NCBI GenBank assembly: GCA_009829735.1
Contig: CM020620.1
Span: forward strand, 9,502,545-9,566,544
Reading direction: 5' to 3'
DNA length: 64,000 nt
Source of the DNA: Pyropia yezoensis
Lineage: Eukaryota; Rhodophyta; Bangiophyceae; Bangiales; Bangiaceae
The notes beneath the pieces are model-generated. The model had not been told where the DNA came from and did no database searches. It saw nothing but the letters and a program-made list of their open reading frames with translations. The position numbers were made by a program, and so were the translations under genes. This document shows positions 63,014 through 64,000 of the stretch, in pieces. The number at the start of each line of letters is the position of its first letter. Positions within the stretch are counted from its first letter, which is position 1.

Positions 63014-64000
63014 CTACGACGACGGCTGGGCGGCCGCGAGCGGGGACACCACGCCCCCACACACGGTCGCGGCAGTGCTCTCGGGCACGCCCAGCGCCGC
63101 CGCGACGTCAGCCAGGGGGGCGTTGCAGAAGCTGGGACCAACCGACACCACCCCCGGGTCTGCGTGTGTATGCGTCGACACGAAAGAGCACGGCGCACCG
63201 GCCGTGCAGGCCACCCCATGGATGAGCCCCCGCGGGAAGAGCGCCACGCCATCGACGGCGACCGTGTTGCGAAGCAGCCGGGGGGCGGGCGACCCGTTCT
63301 CCTCAACAAACCAGACGTCGACGGTGCCGGCGGTGACGAGGAGTACCTCCGCCGCCCGCGGGTGGGTGTGCGGCACCTGGTGGGTGTCCGCCGCGAGGTC
63401 CACGTGCGTGAAGGCGACATTCAGGTCGCGCATTGCTAAGACTGGAAACTCGCTCGCCGTCGCGGGGAGGACGTTGGAGCCCGCCGGCATGGAGCCCGGG
63501 GCAGGGATAATCGACGAGAGGGGCACAACAAAGTCGCTGGCAGCAAAGGCGTTGCGATGCTCCTGGAGCGTCATGTACTGGTTCGGGCCCATGGGCGGCG
63601 GCATCGGGGTCGCCATGGGCGACGTGGTCGGCGCAGGCGTGCTCATTGGCGCCGTCGTAGGGGCGGGCGTGGGCGTGGCCATCGGCATGGTGTTGGGCCC
63701 CGGCACGGCCTTGAGCAGCTGCAGGGTGCCGAGCATCGGCAGTGCCGTCGACGCGGAGTTCGCTGCGCGGAACACCGCCGCCGTCACTGTGCTTGTCGCC
63801 CACACTTCAGACACGCCGGTCGAGGGCGACGGGAAGACAATCGACACGGACACCTCCTGGCTGCCGCCCGCAAGCGACCAAATGTCGAGCACCGACGTGT
63901 CGTCCACAACGAGGCCCGAATCATTGTAGGGCGCGGTCATGGTGTGGTCCGCGCCAATGCCAACGTACATGGGGCGCCGGTTGGGCCCCTGATGGTAAAG
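63014..64000 (-). CDS. Germin-like cupin protein, 5' end beyond window
   Basis: The frame stays open to the right edge, so the N-terminus is missing and the first ATG in view (63970) need not be the start. The visible part has an unassigned N-terminal segment of about 100 residues. A Pro/Thr/Met-rich linker (PTPAPTTAPMSTPAPTTSP) follows. The C-terminal cupin domain has motif 1 PHTHPRAAEVLLVTAGTVDV, with the HxH...E metal ligands, and motif 2 FPRGLIHGV with its His. VSVGPSFCNAPLADVAAALG is typical of germin-like proteins. Such proteins are usually secreted manganese enzymes (oxalate oxidase or superoxide dismutase) of cell walls. The activity here cannot be told. A signal peptide would lie outside the window. 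Confidence 0.7.
   Translation of the reverse strand, partial: LYHQGPNRRPMYVGIGADHTMTAPYNDSGLVVDDTSVLDIWSLAGGSQEVSVSIVFPSPSTGVSEVWATSTVTAAVFRAANSASTALPMLGTLQLLKAVPGPNTMPMATPTPAPTTAPMSTPAPTTSPMATPMPPPMGPNQYMTLQEHRNAFAASDFVVPLSSIIPAPGSMPAGSNVLPATASEFPVLAMRDLNVAFTHVDLAADTHQVPHTHPRAAEVLLVTAGTVDVWFVEENGSPAPRLLRNTVAVDGVALFPRGLIHGVACTAGAPCSFVSTHTHADPGVVSVGPSFCNAPLADVAAALGVPESTAATVCGGVVSPLAAAQPSS

Overview
The window looks like nuclear DNA of a bangiophyte red alga of the Porphyra/Pyropia kind. A CpcS/CpeS-type phycobiliprotein lyase with a plastid-transit-like leader points to a phycobilisome-bearing plastid. A one-helix light-harvesting-like protein, a thylakoid TerC, a Tat-targeted lumenal cyclophilin and a DUF2358-SOUL protein point to the same plastid setting. 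The DNA is very GC-rich, genes are compact and mostly intronless, and proteins carry long Ala/Gly/Pro runs. Assignments rest on reading motifs by eye; no database search was run.

Layout. 1-8.8 kb is a nest of LTR retrotransposon fossils: a Ty3-like element entering from the left edge, an older plus-strand gag-protease remnant that it interrupts, and a compact 4.3-kb minus-strand element with both LTRs and a 5-bp target duplication. 8.8-13.6 kb has no recognisable gene but holds a short-motif cluster, an exact 334-bp tandem duplication, a 103-bp duplication and a (GCG)33 array. 13.6-20.5 kb is accessory: an AAA-ATPase/PD-(D/E)XK nuclease-fold gene, a DUF7869-like DNA transposase, a broken plastid M48 peptidase copy and an unassigned ORF. 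21-25.4 kb has a cyclophilin and a C2H2 zinc-finger gene, both with reading frames that change at homopolymer runs. 25.4-30.5 kb is a G/C-homopolymer desert.

30.5-40.5 kb is a gene block: phycobiliprotein lyase, fused PabA-PabB aminodeoxychorismate synthase, Sel1-repeat protein, glycolipid transfer protein and class II aldolase-like protein, mostly in convergent or divergent pairs. 43-50.3 kb is a lower-GC block with a STAR/KH RNA-binding protein, a spliced MED28-like Mediator subunit, TerC, and two respiratory complex I subunits (NDUFB3/B12 and a spliced NDUFB9/B22). 51.3-56.4 kb has an F-box protein, an OHP2-like protein and a basic low-complexity protein with SxIP and TP..RRxS motifs. 56.4-60.7 kb is again mostly empty. 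The window ends with a DUF2358-SOUL heme-binding-type gene and a cupin gene cut by the right edge.

The genes form no operon, but several serve the plastid: bilin attachment, heme binding, thylakoid assembly, lumenal protein folding and folate precursor synthesis. The most interesting items are the AAA/PD-(D/E)XK gene, the compact LTR element, a recurrent GTACWGTAC motif confined to gaps, the M48 fossil, and the spliced small genes reconstructed in the lower-GC block.
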